The notes: a model not told the origin generated them from the letters alone. A stretch of 64,000 nt of DNA from CAMEGH01 sp052103595 (GCA_052103595.1 JBQEKC010000001.1:372001-436000), one strand, 5' to 3'; positions 40,625 through 50,063 are shown, numbered from the stretch's first letter. Translations and numbers: made by a program.

Positions 40625-41485
40625 TTATTCGTGTGCGTGATGCTGGCCAGAATCGTGATCGTGGTCATCATAATCCTGTTCGTGATCGTGGTGCTCATTA
40701 TTTTCATGGCCTGGATGTGCAATAAACTCATGGGCGACTGTCGTAGTAATGCCCACAAAAATAACACCGAATAGCAGCACAAGCGCCTGAAGGTTCGCTT
40801 TCCGACGTTCTGTCTCTTGATGAATTGTTGGCACGATATCGCTCGCCGCAATATAAATAAAGAATCCGGCAATACACGCAAGCAAAAGTGATTGCGAGAA
40901 TTCTACCGCACCGCCAAGCCCAAAAGCCAAGCTGGCACCAACCACCGTAACAAGCGCACTGACGACGTTCACTATAACAATTTTTCGTTTTTTCATGCCG
41001 CGTGAAAGCAACAATCCAAAATCACCAACTTCTTGCGGGATTTCATGCGCCGCGATTGCGAGCGTCGTTACCATACCAACCGCAGGGCTGACCAAAAAGG
41101 CCGCACCAATTGCTAAGCCATCAATAAAATTATGGAGCGTGTCGCCAATAACAATAAGGGGCACGGTACGGTGTGTTTCGGTGTGACCTTTTTTATCGGC
41201 GTGTTCGTGATGGTGATGAAACCAACTCAAGCCGCGTTCTAAAAAGAAAAACGCCAAAAACGCCAGCAGAATAGTGAGCGAAACTGGCCGTGCTTCGCCG
41301 TGAGCAAATGCTTCTGGCAGTAAATCAGTAAAAGCGGCAGCAAGCAACGCACCAGCCGCAAATGGCACGGCGTACTTTTGCATTTTTTTTGCCCCACGTG
41401 TGCCATATAGCAAATATATGCCGCCCACAAGCGAGACAAGGCTGCCAATAGTCGCAGCGAATAATAAAAAAAGCCACTCGTTCAT
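40625..41485 (-). CDS. ZIP-family metal transporter
   Basis: 286 residues, about eight membrane helices. The metal-path motifs HNFIDGLAIG (helix 4) and HEIPQE (helix 5) are intact. There are two histidine clusters: HHHHEHADKKGHTETH in the cytoplasmic loop and a C-terminal tail rich in H, D and E. ZIP proteins move zinc, iron or manganese into the cytoplasm. A TAAGAT box ends six bases before the ATG. Confidence 0.92.
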   Translation of the reverse strand: MNEWLFLLFAATIGSLVSLVGGIYLLYGTRGAKKMQKYAVPFAAGALLAAAFTDLLPEAFAHGEARPVSLTILLAFLAFFFLERGLSWFHHHHEHADKKGHTETHRTVPLIVIGDTLHNFIDGLAIGAAFLVSPAVGMVTTLAIAAHEIPQEVGDFGLLLSRGMKKRKIVIVNVVSALVTVVGASLAFGLGGAVEFSQSLLLACIAGFFIYIAASDIVPTIHQETERRKANLQALVLLFGVIFVGITTTVAHEFIAHPGHENNEHHDHEQDYDDHDHDSGQHHAHE

Positions 41486-41531
41486 CCTGCTATCTTACTC
41501 TAGTGGTAGCAGTGGTGCAACATTGTTGCAA

Positions 41532-41571
41532 AAATAATAAAATTGCCACACTCGGTAGTGTGACAATTTTC
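41532..41571 (-). terminator. Terminator of typA
   Basis: AAAATTG-CACACT/AGTGTG-CAATTTT stem with one mismatch and four-base loop, followed on the minus strand by ATTATTTTT. Confidence 0.9.
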
Positions 41572-41579
41572 AGACGGGC

Positions 41580-43403
41580 TTATTTTTTCGCCGCGCGCTT
41601 TCGTTCGTTTGCGTCAAGGTAGCGCTTGCGAAGACGAAGATTTTTTGGCGTTACTTCAAGTAACTCGTCGTCTTCGATGAAGTCGATACACTGCTCGAGG
41701 CTCAGTTCGGTATGCGGCGTAAGTTGCACAGCTCCGTCTGAAGATTTTGAGCGCATATTCGTTAGCTGCTTGGCTTTACATACGTTAATTTCAAGATCTT
41801 CTTGGCGGTTATATACACCAACAATCATACCTGGATAGACTTCTGTACCTGGACCAACTAACAAATCACCGCGCGCTTCTGCTGCTTGCAGCGCATAGCC
41901 GGTTGTCGCGCCAGCTTCAAAAGCGATCAATACGCCGTTACGAGTTTTTGGCAATTTGCCGCTCACAGGCTGATAGCCGTGTGGCAAACTGTTCATAATA
42001 ACCGTTCCCTTTGTAGCGGTTAGTAAGGTGTTACGAAGGCCAATCAACGCACGTGTTGGCAAAATATATGTCATGCGCGCAGTGCCGCTGGCAGTTGTCT
42101 CCTGCCCACGCATTTCTGCCCGGCGAGCGCCAAGTTCTTGGCTAATCGTGCCGACAAATTCAGCAGCAACTTCGATCAATAGCTCTTCGACGGGCTCTTG
42201 CTCAACGCCGTCTATTTCGATGGTGACCACTTGCGGGCGACCGACTTCAAATTCGTAACCTTCACGGCGCATGGTTTCGATCAATACACTTAGGTGCAAT
42301 TCACCGCGACCAGATACGGTGTAGCCGATGCCGTCTTCGACAACACGTAGGCTCACATTTGTTTCAAGCTCTTGCGCGAGGCGGTCGCCGATTTGACGGC
42401 TGGTTGAAAATTCACCCTCCTTACCCTTAAGTGGACTCGTGTTTGGACCAAGATACATACTCAGCGTCGGCGCTTCAATGTCAATCACCGGTAATGCTTC
42501 TGGGCTTTCTTTATCGGCGATCGTATCACCAATGTGCGCTTCCGAAATACCGGTTAGTGCTACGATATCGCCTGCCGCCGCTTCAGATACTTCTTCGCGA
42601 TTCAATCCGCGGTAACCAAAAATCTTTTCAATACGGCCAGAAATTTGTGTACCATCACGCTTAATCAGCGCTGTTGCCAAGCTCTTTTTCGCAACACCAC
42701 GAGACACGCGACCAATCGCATATTTACCAAGGAACGAGTCGTATTGCAAGCTTGTTACCAGCAGTTGGAACGCACCATTCGGGTCAACATCTGGCGCTGG
42801 CACATCGTTAATAATTGCTTCAAAAATTGGCGTCAAATCTGCATGTTCGCTTGGGTTTTCTGGCACATCTTTCCAGGCTTTTCCGTCGCGGCCAATTGCG
42901 AAGTACACTGGGTACTGTAGCTGGTCGTCGCTAATGGCCAGCTCCAAGAAAAGGTCTGACACTTCGTCGAGCACTTCATCAACACGGCGAGATGGCTTGT
43001 CGATTTTATTGACAATCACCACTGGCTTCAAGCCAAGTTCAAGCGCCTTTGAAAGCACAAATTTTGTTTGCGGCATTGGACCTTCTTGCGCGTCTACAAC
43101 AAGCAATACACCGTCGGCCATGTTAAGCGTGCGCTCCACTTCGCCAGAAAAGTCAGCGTGGCCTGGCGTGTCGATAATGTTGATTTTGTAGTCGCCGTAG
43201 TACACGCTAGTTTGCTTGGCGGTAATGGTGATACCGCGTTCGTGCTCTTGGTCGCCGCTATCCATAATCAGGTCTTGGTTCATTTCCGCCTGGTTGTCGC
43301 GGAAAGTCTTACTTTGCTTTAGCAGCCCATCCACCATAGTAGTTTTGCCGTGGTCGACGTGGGCAATAATCGCAATATTGCGTATGTTCTTTGGGTCTTT
43401 CAT
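41580..43403 (-). CDS. typA: Ribosome-associated GTPase TypA/BipA
   Basis: 607 residues. Translational GTPase with P-loop AHVDHGKTTMVD, switch II DTPGHADF, NKIDKPSRR, and the TypA-specific C-terminal domain (TRNGVLIAFEAGATTGYAL, then a basic end). It helps assemble 50S subunits under stress or cold. Its leader is unusual: the TACAAT box at 43446-43441 puts the mRNA start almost at AAGGAG (43433-43428), which is directly followed by a hairpin ACTCGG-CATAC-CCGAGT and then seven bases to the ATG. Confidence 0.97.
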   Translation of the reverse strand: MKDPKNIRNIAIIAHVDHGKTTMVDGLLKQSKTFRDNQAEMNQDLIMDSGDQEHERGITITAKQTSVYYGDYKINIIDTPGHADFSGEVERTLNMADGVLLVVDAQEGPMPQTKFVLSKALELGLKPVVIVNKIDKPSRRVDEVLDEVSDLFLELAISDDQLQYPVYFAIGRDGKAWKDVPENPSEHADLTPIFEAIINDVPAPDVDPNGAFQLLVTSLQYDSFLGKYAIGRVSRGVAKKSLATALIKRDGTQISGRIEKIFGYRGLNREEVSEAAAGDIVALTGISEAHIGDTIADKESPEALPVIDIEAPTLSMYLGPNTSPLKGKEGEFSTSRQIGDRLAQELETNVSLRVVEDGIGYTVSGRGELHLSVLIETMRREGYEFEVGRPQVVTIEIDGVEQEPVEELLIEVAAEFVGTISQELGARRAEMRGQETTASGTARMTYILPTRALIGLRNTLLTATKGTVIMNSLPHGYQPVSGKLPKTRNGVLIAFEAGATTGYALQAAEARGDLLVGPGTEVYPGMIVGVYNRQEDLEINVCKAKQLTNMRSKSSDGAVQLTPHTELSLEQCIDFIEDDELLEVTPKNLRLRKRYLDANERKRAAKK

Positions 43404-43410
43404 AAAATAT

Positions 43411-43433
43411 ACTCGGGTATGCCGAGTCTCCTT
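43411..43433 (-). promoter_or_regulatory. Hairpin between Shine-Dalgarno sequence and typA start codon
   Basis: AAGGAG (43433-43428) abuts a six-pair stem ACTCGG/CCGAGT (43427-43411). In linear form the ribosome-binding site is 24 bases from the ATG, too far; with the stem folded about seven bases remain. Confidence 0.6.
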
Positions 43434-43531
43434 ATGGGTTATTGTAGCATTTTTTGGATGGTTACGCTAGAGCAGCTGGCTTCTTTTGCGGATGACTGCA
43501 GACACTTTTTCCACCCCCGCCGACAAACCCC

Positions 43532-43560
43532 TTGCATTCTCAGTTTCAATTCGCTATAAT
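43532..43560 (+). promoter_or_regulatory. Promoter of tRNA-Val
   Basis: TTGCAT (43532-43537), 17-base spacer, consensus TATAAT (43555-43560), tRNA start thirteen bases on. Confidence 0.88.
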
Positions 43561-43573
43561 CCCTAAAAGGTAA

Positions 43574-43650
43574 GGGCGCTTAGCTCAGTTGGCTAGAGCA
43601 CTTCGTTTACACCGAAGGGGTCGGGGGTTCGAGCCCCTCAGCGCCCACCA
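43574..43650 (+). tRNA. tRNA-Val (anticodon TAC)
   Basis: Acceptor GGGCGCT/AGCGCCC, anticodon loop TTTACAC (TAC), T-loop TTCGAGC, CCA encoded. Confidence 0.96.
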
Positions 43651-43669
43651 CAAAGATTTTATCGCAATT

Positions 43670-43694
43670 ATCACTCTGTACGAGTGATTTTTTG
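43670..43694 (+). terminator. Terminator of tRNA-Val
   Basis: ATCACTC/GAGTGAT, five-base loop, T-run; faces the end of the lactate permease gene. Confidence 0.88.
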
Positions 43695-43698
43695 TTGC

Positions 43699-45321
43699 CT
43701 ACTGCACGAGCGTAACAGCCACGAATGCAACACCGCCAAGAAGCGCTGCTACAGCGAGATATACCACGACCGAAGAAAAGACATGGCGCATAATCAACCC
43801 CTCTCGGTGCACGAGCCCAACCACTGCCGCAGCCGCTACAACGTTATGAATCGCTACAACGTTCCCCGCTGCTGCGCCAATCATATGCAGCGCAAGAACG
43901 ATTTGCTGAGGCAACCCCACCGACAACGCCGCACTATCTTGCACAACCGCAAGCGTCAACGCAGAAACTGTCGAGCTACCAGCAATAAACGCACCAATCG
44001 CACCAAGTAGCGGTGCTGCCACGACCCAAACACTACCAAAAACAGCCGCAAACGATTCACCAATAAATACTGGCATCGATGCAAGCTCGGCCGTATTATT
44101 GCCAGAATTACTAAAAATCTGCACCATCATCAAGGTTGGCACAAGCGCCAAAAGAGCTCCGGTAACCACACCGACCGATTGCCGCATCGCGCCAAACATC
44201 GGCATAATCGACCGACGTTGCACCAACGCAGCAATCGACGCAGCGACAAGCAATATCATTCCAGGCGAATAGAGTAACTGCCAGGTAGAGTTGATCGTGT
44301 CATACCCTAAAATAGACGTCCAGCTGATGTTGAGCACGGTCGTCGTAAAGTCTTTCACTGGCTCGACAGCGCGTGTCAGAAGTAAAAGCACCACAACGAC
44401 ACCATACGGTAGCCACGCCTTCATAATATTCATTGTGGCCTTTTTATGCGCAAGCTCTTCTTTCGCAACGACATCTTCAGCAGCATGATGTCGCCAGATT
44501 GTTTTTGGCAACAAAATACCTTTTCGCGCAGTCGCTACTGCAACAATCAGTGCAACAAGTGCGCCAATGATTGCCGTAAATTCTGCACCGAAAAGCCGTA
44601 CTGCAGCAAAGGCACTGAATGTATATGTACAGCTGACAAGCATTACCCACGGTGCCATTTCCCATACATAACGCCACTGCGGCCGCTCACCCTTACGCCG
44701 AAACCCGACAACAAGCAGTGTCACCAATAACATCGGTACCACAACGCCAATCACAAGATCAAAAATAGTTACTTGCGCGCCAACTTGCCAGACAAGATCA
44801 GTAGAATATTGCGGCAAATTTTCAAGACCAACAATTAGCGGCGTGCCGACTGCGCCAAACGTAACCGCGACCGTATCACCAAGCAGCGCCAACGATGCGG
44901 CGACAATTGGTCGAAACCCTAGTGCCATTAGTAGCGGCGCCGCAACAATTGCCGGCGTGCCAAAGCCCGAAGCACCTTCAATCAGCGAAATAAAAACAAA
45001 CCCAACCAGCACGGCCTGTACACGCATATCGAGCGAAATTGCATGAAACCCGTGCTTAATACGCTCCATTGCACCAGTGCGTTGTAACGTATAAAGCAAC
45101 GTGACTGCGCCAAGCAAAATAAGTGCGATCGTGAGCGCTCGGTGAATCGCCTGCAGCACTGAAGCGACTAAAGCACTTCCTTCCATGTGCCAGACCGAAA
45201 GGGCGATCATCGCCACAATAACAAAGCTAATCAACATGCCATATTTAGCCGACATTCGAAATCCGACAATCAACACAAGCGGCACTAAAATTGCCATAAA
45301 TGCGGCAAGAAACATCATCAT
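43699..45321 (-). CDS. lldP: L-lactate permease family transporter
   Basis: 540 residues from the ATG at 45321, with about 12-14 membrane helices. Family stretches: LIEGASGFGTPAIVAAPLL near the first third, LVGLENLPQYSTDLVWQ-like loop, and GAIGAFIAGSSTVSALTLA near the end. LldP moves lactate or glycolate with protons. Together with the dehydrogenase fusion at 3.7 kb it suggests lactate is the exported end product, although uptake is also possible. A TATACT box ends six bases before the first of three consecutive ATG codons, fixing the start and predicting a leaderless mRNA. Confidence 0.92.
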   Translation of the reverse strand: MMMFLAAFMAILVPLVLIVGFRMSAKYGMLISFVIVAMIALSVWHMEGSALVASVLQAIHRALTIALILLGAVTLLYTLQRTGAMERIKHGFHAISLDMRVQAVLVGFVFISLIEGASGFGTPAIVAAPLLMALGFRPIVAASLALLGDTVAVTFGAVGTPLIVGLENLPQYSTDLVWQVGAQVTIFDLVIGVVVPMLLVTLLVVGFRRKGERPQWRYVWEMAPWVMLVSCTYTFSAFAAVRLFGAEFTAIIGALVALIVAVATARKGILLPKTIWRHHAAEDVVAKEELAHKKATMNIMKAWLPYGVVVVLLLLTRAVEPVKDFTTTVLNISWTSILGYDTINSTWQLLYSPGMILLVAASIAALVQRRSIMPMFGAMRQSVGVVTGALLALVPTLMMVQIFSNSGNNTAELASMPVFIGESFAAVFGSVWVVAAPLLGAIGAFIAGSSTVSALTLAVVQDSAALSVGLPQQIVLALHMIGAAAGNVVAIHNVVAAAAVVGLVHREGLIMRHVFSSVVVYLAVAALLGGVAFVAVTLVQ

Positions 45322-45360
45322 ACTTTTAGTATACAGCAAAGCACAAGCGTGTTGTGTGCG

Positions 45361-47673
45361 CTAGCGCTGTTCGTTGCGACGATATTTTCGTTTGTGTTTT
45401 GGCTGCCACCCGCGTCGCCGTTTGTCTTTTTTGTAGTGCGACTGGCGCGGCCTACCCAAATGCAGCATAAAATCATCACCCAAATACGTTTCAAGCTTGG
45501 TAAGCGCAATCGCTTGGCGCTTTTGCTGCGACGAAAGCTGATCGAGCGAAATAACACCACTTAGCTGTTGCTTCGCCAATTGCTCAACATCACGCAAAGT
45601 AATCCGTGGTACATGACGATGGTATTTTGATAAATTGCGCCCTTCTTTTTCTAACTGGCTATGCGCCCACTTGGCATATTCACGCACAAACAATTTGTGA
45701 TTTTGCTTTGAATCTTCCAGCAGCGGTTTTGACTGGCCTTCGAACACTTTCTTGCCCACGCGAATTTGTTGACGCTCGGCCAAACATTTCAGACGCGGAT
45801 CGTAGATGATTTTGCCGCGGCGATTCGAAAACATATCGCCAGCGAGTTCAAGCAGCCAATCGGTATTTACCAGCGTAACGCCCGTTACTAAATGGAGCGT
45901 TTGCAAGCCTTTGCGCGTCGGCACTTCAAGGTCGAACGGCGCGCCGGCAATCATTTTTGGGTTACGCACCACGCTGCTGCCCGAAAGTTCGCGCTCTTTG
46001 CCGGTAAAAATATGCTCAGCTTTGCCATGGTCGTTCATAGCCCACAGTTGGTCAATCTGCCCCGCGATGATGCAGCGCAAAAGTGGTGCTTCTTCCTCTT
46101 TTTTGATAGGCGAAAGCTCTTCGGCTTGCAATTGCAAATCCCGGTGCAATCGCTCAATCACTTCCTCTGCCTTGGCGATATTTTTACTAATAATACCGAT
46201 ATCTTCGAGCTTTTCTGGCAGAATAGTTGGAACCTGCAAATACACCTCGTACTGCGCGAGCAAATCAGACTTTGTTTGCTTGGTTAATTTGCGCCAACCG
46301 GTGTATTTGGTGCCGCCCTTTATGATACCGCCGACTTCTTGAATGGCGATGATTGCCGCCAGCTTCGCCTGCACTTCTTTACTATACTGCTCGCCCTCAA
46401 TCAACATGCGCGCATAGCTCGACTCCACGGGAAATCGCTCCATCGCACGCCCAATATTCGTAACTTCGCCTTGCGCGGTCATCGCACCGAGCGCTCGCAG
46501 TGTTCGTTTGGCACGTTGAATGGCTTTTTTACTTGGATCGTGATAAAAATCCAGCATTTCAATGTCGATACCAACGTTGGCCAAGCGCAGCGTCAGCCGG
46601 TCGATGTGTTTGCGCAAAATCTCTGGCGTCGGGTATTCAGGCCGTTCGTCAAATGGCACGCACGGCATCGTATCGTACGCCGCCAACACATATTCACCCG
46701 GCTTCGTACGCCCAGCACGGCCTGCTCGCTGCAAGCTATCGGCCTGCGAAATTTGCGCAATAAACAATCCTTCCACGCCGTTTCGCACTTCGCTACGGCG
46801 CTCTAATCCGCTGTCAATCACCATATCAATATCGTCGATTGTTACGCTGGTTTGCGCGATGTTGGTGGCCAAAATAATCTTGCCATTTGGGTAGCTGGCG
46901 AAGGCTTTTTGCTGCGTTTTTGCTTCGAGCTGGCTGTGCAGTGGAATAATCGGTACGCCTGCATCTTGAGCCTTTTTCATAATGGCGTCGGTAACATCTT
47001 GGATTTCAGCCTTGCCTGGTAGAAATGTTAAAATGTTTCGTCCTGGCGTATCAAGTTGCAGAAATAGTTCATGCAGAACGTCGCTCCCCGCTCGCTTTTT
47101 CACTTCAAAATACCGCCCCGGCACGTTAATGATTGCATCCGTACCGTAATATTCGCCCAACGCGTCGGTCTCAATCGTGGCACTCATAATCACCACCTTG
47201 AATGTCGGTTCTTCTTGGCAACGCTTCTTTGCCCACGCCACCAATACTTCGATGTTTTCGTTCCATTCGTGTACTTCGTCGAGCACGAGTACTTGTTTTT
47301 CGTTCGTTCCCACCCCAGTAAGTTCGCGTACTAATTGCAAACCATCCGTGCAGTACAACACCTTCGTGTTGCCACCGTCGTCGCGTTCGTGCGCCGTTCG
47401 ATAGCCAATAATTTCGCTTGAATCCTCGGTGTTGCGCTCCGCCCATTCCTCGCGCACACGCTTGGCGAGATTTCGCGCCGCCAAAATACGTGGTTGTGTC
47501 ACAATTACACGCGTATAGCCGTGCTCTGCCAAATATTGCGGCACTTGCGTGCTTTTGCCCGCCCCTGTTTCGGCGGTAATAATCGTCACCTGATTGCGAT
47601 CAACCGCATCACAAATAGCATCTTTAAAATCGAGAGTCGGCAAGGTGTGAAACGTTGAAGTGTGCGTTGTCAT
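45361..47673 (-). CDS. DEAH/RHA-type ATP-dependent RNA helicase (HrpA/HrpB-like)
   Basis: 770 residues. Helicase motifs in order: I GAGKSTQVPQY, Ia TQPRILAARNLA, II DEVH (instead of DEAH), III MSATIE, IV-V ILATNIAQTSVTIDDI, VI QRAGRAGR. A winged-helix/ratchet region and OB-like domain follow, and the last 30 residues are highly basic (KKDKRRRGWQPKHKRKYRR), likely RNA-binding. It is shorter than E. coli HrpA (about 1300). Substrate unknown. TGC-TATACT ends seven bases before the ATG. Confidence 0.92.
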   Translation of the reverse strand: MTTHTSTFHTLPTLDFKDAICDAVDRNQVTIITAETGAGKSTQVPQYLAEHGYTRVIVTQPRILAARNLAKRVREEWAERNTEDSSEIIGYRTAHERDDGGNTKVLYCTDGLQLVRELTGVGTNEKQVLVLDEVHEWNENIEVLVAWAKKRCQEEPTFKVVIMSATIETDALGEYYGTDAIINVPGRYFEVKKRAGSDVLHELFLQLDTPGRNILTFLPGKAEIQDVTDAIMKKAQDAGVPIIPLHSQLEAKTQQKAFASYPNGKIILATNIAQTSVTIDDIDMVIDSGLERRSEVRNGVEGLFIAQISQADSLQRAGRAGRTKPGEYVLAAYDTMPCVPFDERPEYPTPEILRKHIDRLTLRLANVGIDIEMLDFYHDPSKKAIQRAKRTLRALGAMTAQGEVTNIGRAMERFPVESSYARMLIEGEQYSKEVQAKLAAIIAIQEVGGIIKGGTKYTGWRKLTKQTKSDLLAQYEVYLQVPTILPEKLEDIGIISKNIAKAEEVIERLHRDLQLQAEELSPIKKEEEAPLLRCIIAGQIDQLWAMNDHGKAEHIFTGKERELSGSSVVRNPKMIAGAPFDLEVPTRKGLQTLHLVTGVTLVNTDWLLELAGDMFSNRRGKIIYDPRLKCLAERQQIRVGKKVFEGQSKPLLEDSKQNHKLFVREYAKWAHSQLEKEGRNLSKYHRHVPRITLRDVEQLAKQQLSGVISLDQLSSQQKRQAIALTKLETYLGDDFMLHLGRPRQSHYKKDKRRRGWQPKHKRKYRRNEQR

Positions 47674-47714
47674 TTATGTTAGTATAGCAAATTCATAGCA
47701 CGCGAACGCTGGTT

Positions 47715-49448
47715 CTAGCGCAGTTTCTCAATCTCTTTGGTGAGCTTGGCAATATTTGCCCACGAACTACCGTCTGTCATAATACTAAGTGCATACGTAC
47801 CACTTGGGCTATAAACAATCGCCGCGTCATGCAAAAATCCTTCCAAAAAACCAACTTTATCTGCCACTTTTCCAGACGCTCCGGCCGGAATTCCTTGCCG
47901 ATACACATTACGCTTCAGTGCGCCGACAAATCGATCTTGACTTGCTTTACTTAAGCTAATTTGCCCCGTTGCAAGGGATGCCATAAATGTGCTTAAGTCA
48001 CCCGCAGTCGTTTTGTAGCTTTCTGTGTCAAGAAAGGTAGTGTTTGCGCTCACGATTGATTGTGCATCAACGGTAAGTGGACGATAGCCAATTTTCGCAA
48101 CCAACGCTTCTGCGCAAGCATTGTCCGACTGAACAATCATGTCGTCAAAACATTTGGCCAAATCCCGGCTACCAGAAATTTGATCGCCCCATTTCATTTC
48201 ACCAGATTCAACTCGCTTGAGCGTTGAATACGCCACATACAGCTTGTACGTACTTGCTGTGGTAAATTTACGATCATCTTGATAGCTAGCACGGCGACGT
48301 TGTCCATCAAGCTCAACCAAGGAAACGCCATAAACGCCGTCGTTATCCTCGGCAAAATGTTGCATAAGTGCAGAAAGGCCTCTATCACTGTGGCTATATT
48401 GACGAGTGTATTCTACTTTTGGCGCAATATCGGTAGTAGCAACCGGCACGGCGTTTGTCTCGCCAAGTAAATATTGGCGTACTGTATCAAGCGTACCCGC
48501 AACATTGAGCGCACGACCTGTTACCCCGTCAGCGCGCGAGACTTCGACGAAATCCTTCGTAGTGACCTTACTAACACCGGCTGGACGCGTAATTGGCTTT
48601 TCAAGCTTTTCGGTAAGGTAAGCGTTTGCTTTGTCGTTAAAAGCAATGTGTAATTTGTTTTCTTCAGTAGAAAATTGCAGCCATGAGCGCACGTCCTTTG
48701 ACGCAACAGCAAGCTTGGCATCATCGTATGTCATGATGATATCTTTTTGCAGCGTTGTGTTCATTTTCTCAACGATAGGGCGAACGTCATTGGTGCGTAA
48801 CGCTGCCGGCGTTTCTTGCATTGCAATGCGCACTTCAGCATCAGTGGAAAGCACTGGCTTCACCTCAGCAAGTGCCGAACGAACTTCATCCTCCTTGCAG
48901 GTTCCGCCGTTTATATCTGCAACAACTTCAATCGCTGTATCTGTCGCTTTTGCAGTGGCATTCGTTGGCGCTACTTGGCAACTTCCACCAAGTTCTTTTT
49001 TCATATACTCGGCAAGTTTCGCCTCATCACGCTGATACGAAGGTTCAGGTGTGTCGTTATGCAACAAATGCATCCATGCCAGAGACGAAGGCACGATACG
49101 CCAATACCACGGGTAGTTCGCTTCGTCGAGAGCTGGCTGATAATTGGCTTCAATACCTAGTTGACCAAGTGTTGGTGCGTATTTTACTTGCTCTTGCTTG
49201 CCAAACAGCACGTTCACTTTACGCTGCTCAAGCTGATGATGCAATTCCCATGCGGCGTCTTCTTTTTGCCAGCCACCGACCGCCAGCGTATCAATCGTTT
49301 GAAACGGCACCATGCGGTTTGCAGGATAAAAAAGCTGCACTAACACTATAATGCCAATCAACCCTATCGGCACGCCAATGCAAACTTGCTTACGATGCGT
49401 TTTCCACCACCGCTTGAATTGCTCACCTCTCAAAGTCGCTCTCTTCAT
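47715..49448 (-). CDS. Membrane-anchored beta-lactamase-fold serine hydrolase with N-terminal VanW/YoaR-like domains
   Basis: 577 residues. A basic N-terminus and one membrane helix (about 22-40) anchor an outer region that has VanW-type peptidoglycan-binding domains (about 50-330; TIDTLAVGGW, LGIEANYQPAL). The C-terminal 230 residues have the class A beta-lactamase/transpeptidase motifs: S399-T-Y-K402, S441-D-N443 and a KVG (for KTG) near 532. The enzyme could be a beta-lactamase or a peptidoglycan peptidase; the N-terminal wall-binding domains favour the latter, or defence of the surface. TGC-TATACT ends six bases before the ATG. Confidence 0.85.
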   Translation of the reverse strand: MKRATLRGEQFKRWWKTHRKQVCIGVPIGLIGIIVLVQLFYPANRMVPFQTIDTLAVGGWQKEDAAWELHHQLEQRKVNVLFGKQEQVKYAPTLGQLGIEANYQPALDEANYPWYWRIVPSSLAWMHLLHNDTPEPSYQRDEAKLAEYMKKELGGSCQVAPTNATAKATDTAIEVVADINGGTCKEDEVRSALAEVKPVLSTDAEVRIAMQETPAALRTNDVRPIVEKMNTTLQKDIIMTYDDAKLAVASKDVRSWLQFSTEENKLHIAFNDKANAYLTEKLEKPITRPAGVSKVTTKDFVEVSRADGVTGRALNVAGTLDTVRQYLLGETNAVPVATTDIAPKVEYTRQYSHSDRGLSALMQHFAEDNDGVYGVSLVELDGQRRRASYQDDRKFTTASTYKLYVAYSTLKRVESGEMKWGDQISGSRDLAKCFDDMIVQSDNACAEALVAKIGYRPLTVDAQSIVSANTTFLDTESYKTTAGDLSTFMASLATGQISLSKASQDRFVGALKRNVYRQGIPAGASGKVADKVGFLEGFLHDAAIVYSPSGTYALSIMTDGSSWANIAKLTKEIEKLR

Positions 49449-49485
49449 CTTCCCAGTATAGCAAACTCTCGCACAGTGCTTATAC

Positions 49486-49514
49486 TTGATTTATATAATA
49501 ACTTATGGTAATAT
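49486..49514 (+). promoter_or_regulatory. Promoter of the 71-residue gene
   Basis: TTGATT (49486-49491), 17-base spacer, TAATAT (49509-49514), followed by an 80-base leader that can fold: GCCC (49526-49529) with GGGC (49571-49574), enclosing CATTGC/GCAATG. Confidence 0.72.
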
Positions 49515-49603
49515 ACACTTACATAGCCCTTCATTGCACGTTCATTTGCAAACTGCAATGATCAGTCATTGGGCGTCCCTCTTGCTATCAAGGAGCACCT
49601 TTC

Positions 49604-49819
49604 ATGGAAAAATCACTCATCGGTGTTGTATCCGGAAAAATGAGTACCGCCACAAAGCTTTTGTGCCTCATCATTGCCTGTATGATCGTTTCTCTCGTTA
49701 TAGATACACCAGATTGGCTCACATACCTTGTCGTTCTCCTTTGCGTCTTAGTACTGCTTGGGCTTCTCGACATGAACGGCGAGCTTACCCTCCTGAAAGA
49801 AGACCGCCAATCACAATAG
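49604..49819 (+). CDS. Small two-helix membrane protein, unknown function
   Basis: 71 residues: short cytoplasmic start MEKSLIGVVSGKMSTATK, helix one (about 18-34), a tight turn DTPDW, helix two (about 37-56) and a polar tail with LLKEDRQSQ. No family recognised. AAGGAG is nine bases before the ATG. It is a one-gene unit with a full promoter, folded leader and strong terminator, like the cassettes at 15-20 kb. Confidence 0.72.
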   Translation: MEKSLIGVVSGKMSTATKLLCLIIACMIVSLVIDTPDWLTYLVVLLCVLVLLGLLDMNGELTLLKEDRQSQ

Positions 49820-49854
49820 GTTGCACGCCACGTCCTCGAGCGCGAAAGCTCGTC

Positions 49855-49886
49855 CTGCGACATCGTTATGATTGTCGCAGTTTTTC
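49855..49886 (+). terminator. Terminator of the 71-residue gene
   Basis: CTGCGACA/TGTCGCAG, ten-base loop, five T. Confidence 0.9.
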
Positions 49887-49954
49887 TATAAACACTCTAG
49901 CGGGAATAGCACTTTTTTGCTATACTGGACGGTGAAATATAGTTTCCTTTTTAC

Positions 49955-50041
49955 GCGGACGTGGCGGAATTGGTAGACGCGCTAGCTTGAGGGGCTAGTG
50001 GCCGCAAGGCCGTGGAGGTTCAAGTCCTCTCGTCCGCACCA
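49955..50041 (+). tRNA. tRNA-Leu (anticodon GAG)
   Basis: Class II tRNA of 87 nt: acceptor GCGGACG/CGTCCGC, anticodon loop TTGAGGG (GAG), long variable arm TGGCCGCAAGGCCGT, T-loop TTCAAGT, CCA encoded. TATACT at 49921 is its -10 box. Confidence 0.96.
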
Positions 50042-50063
50042 GGAAACGATCATTCATTTCAAC

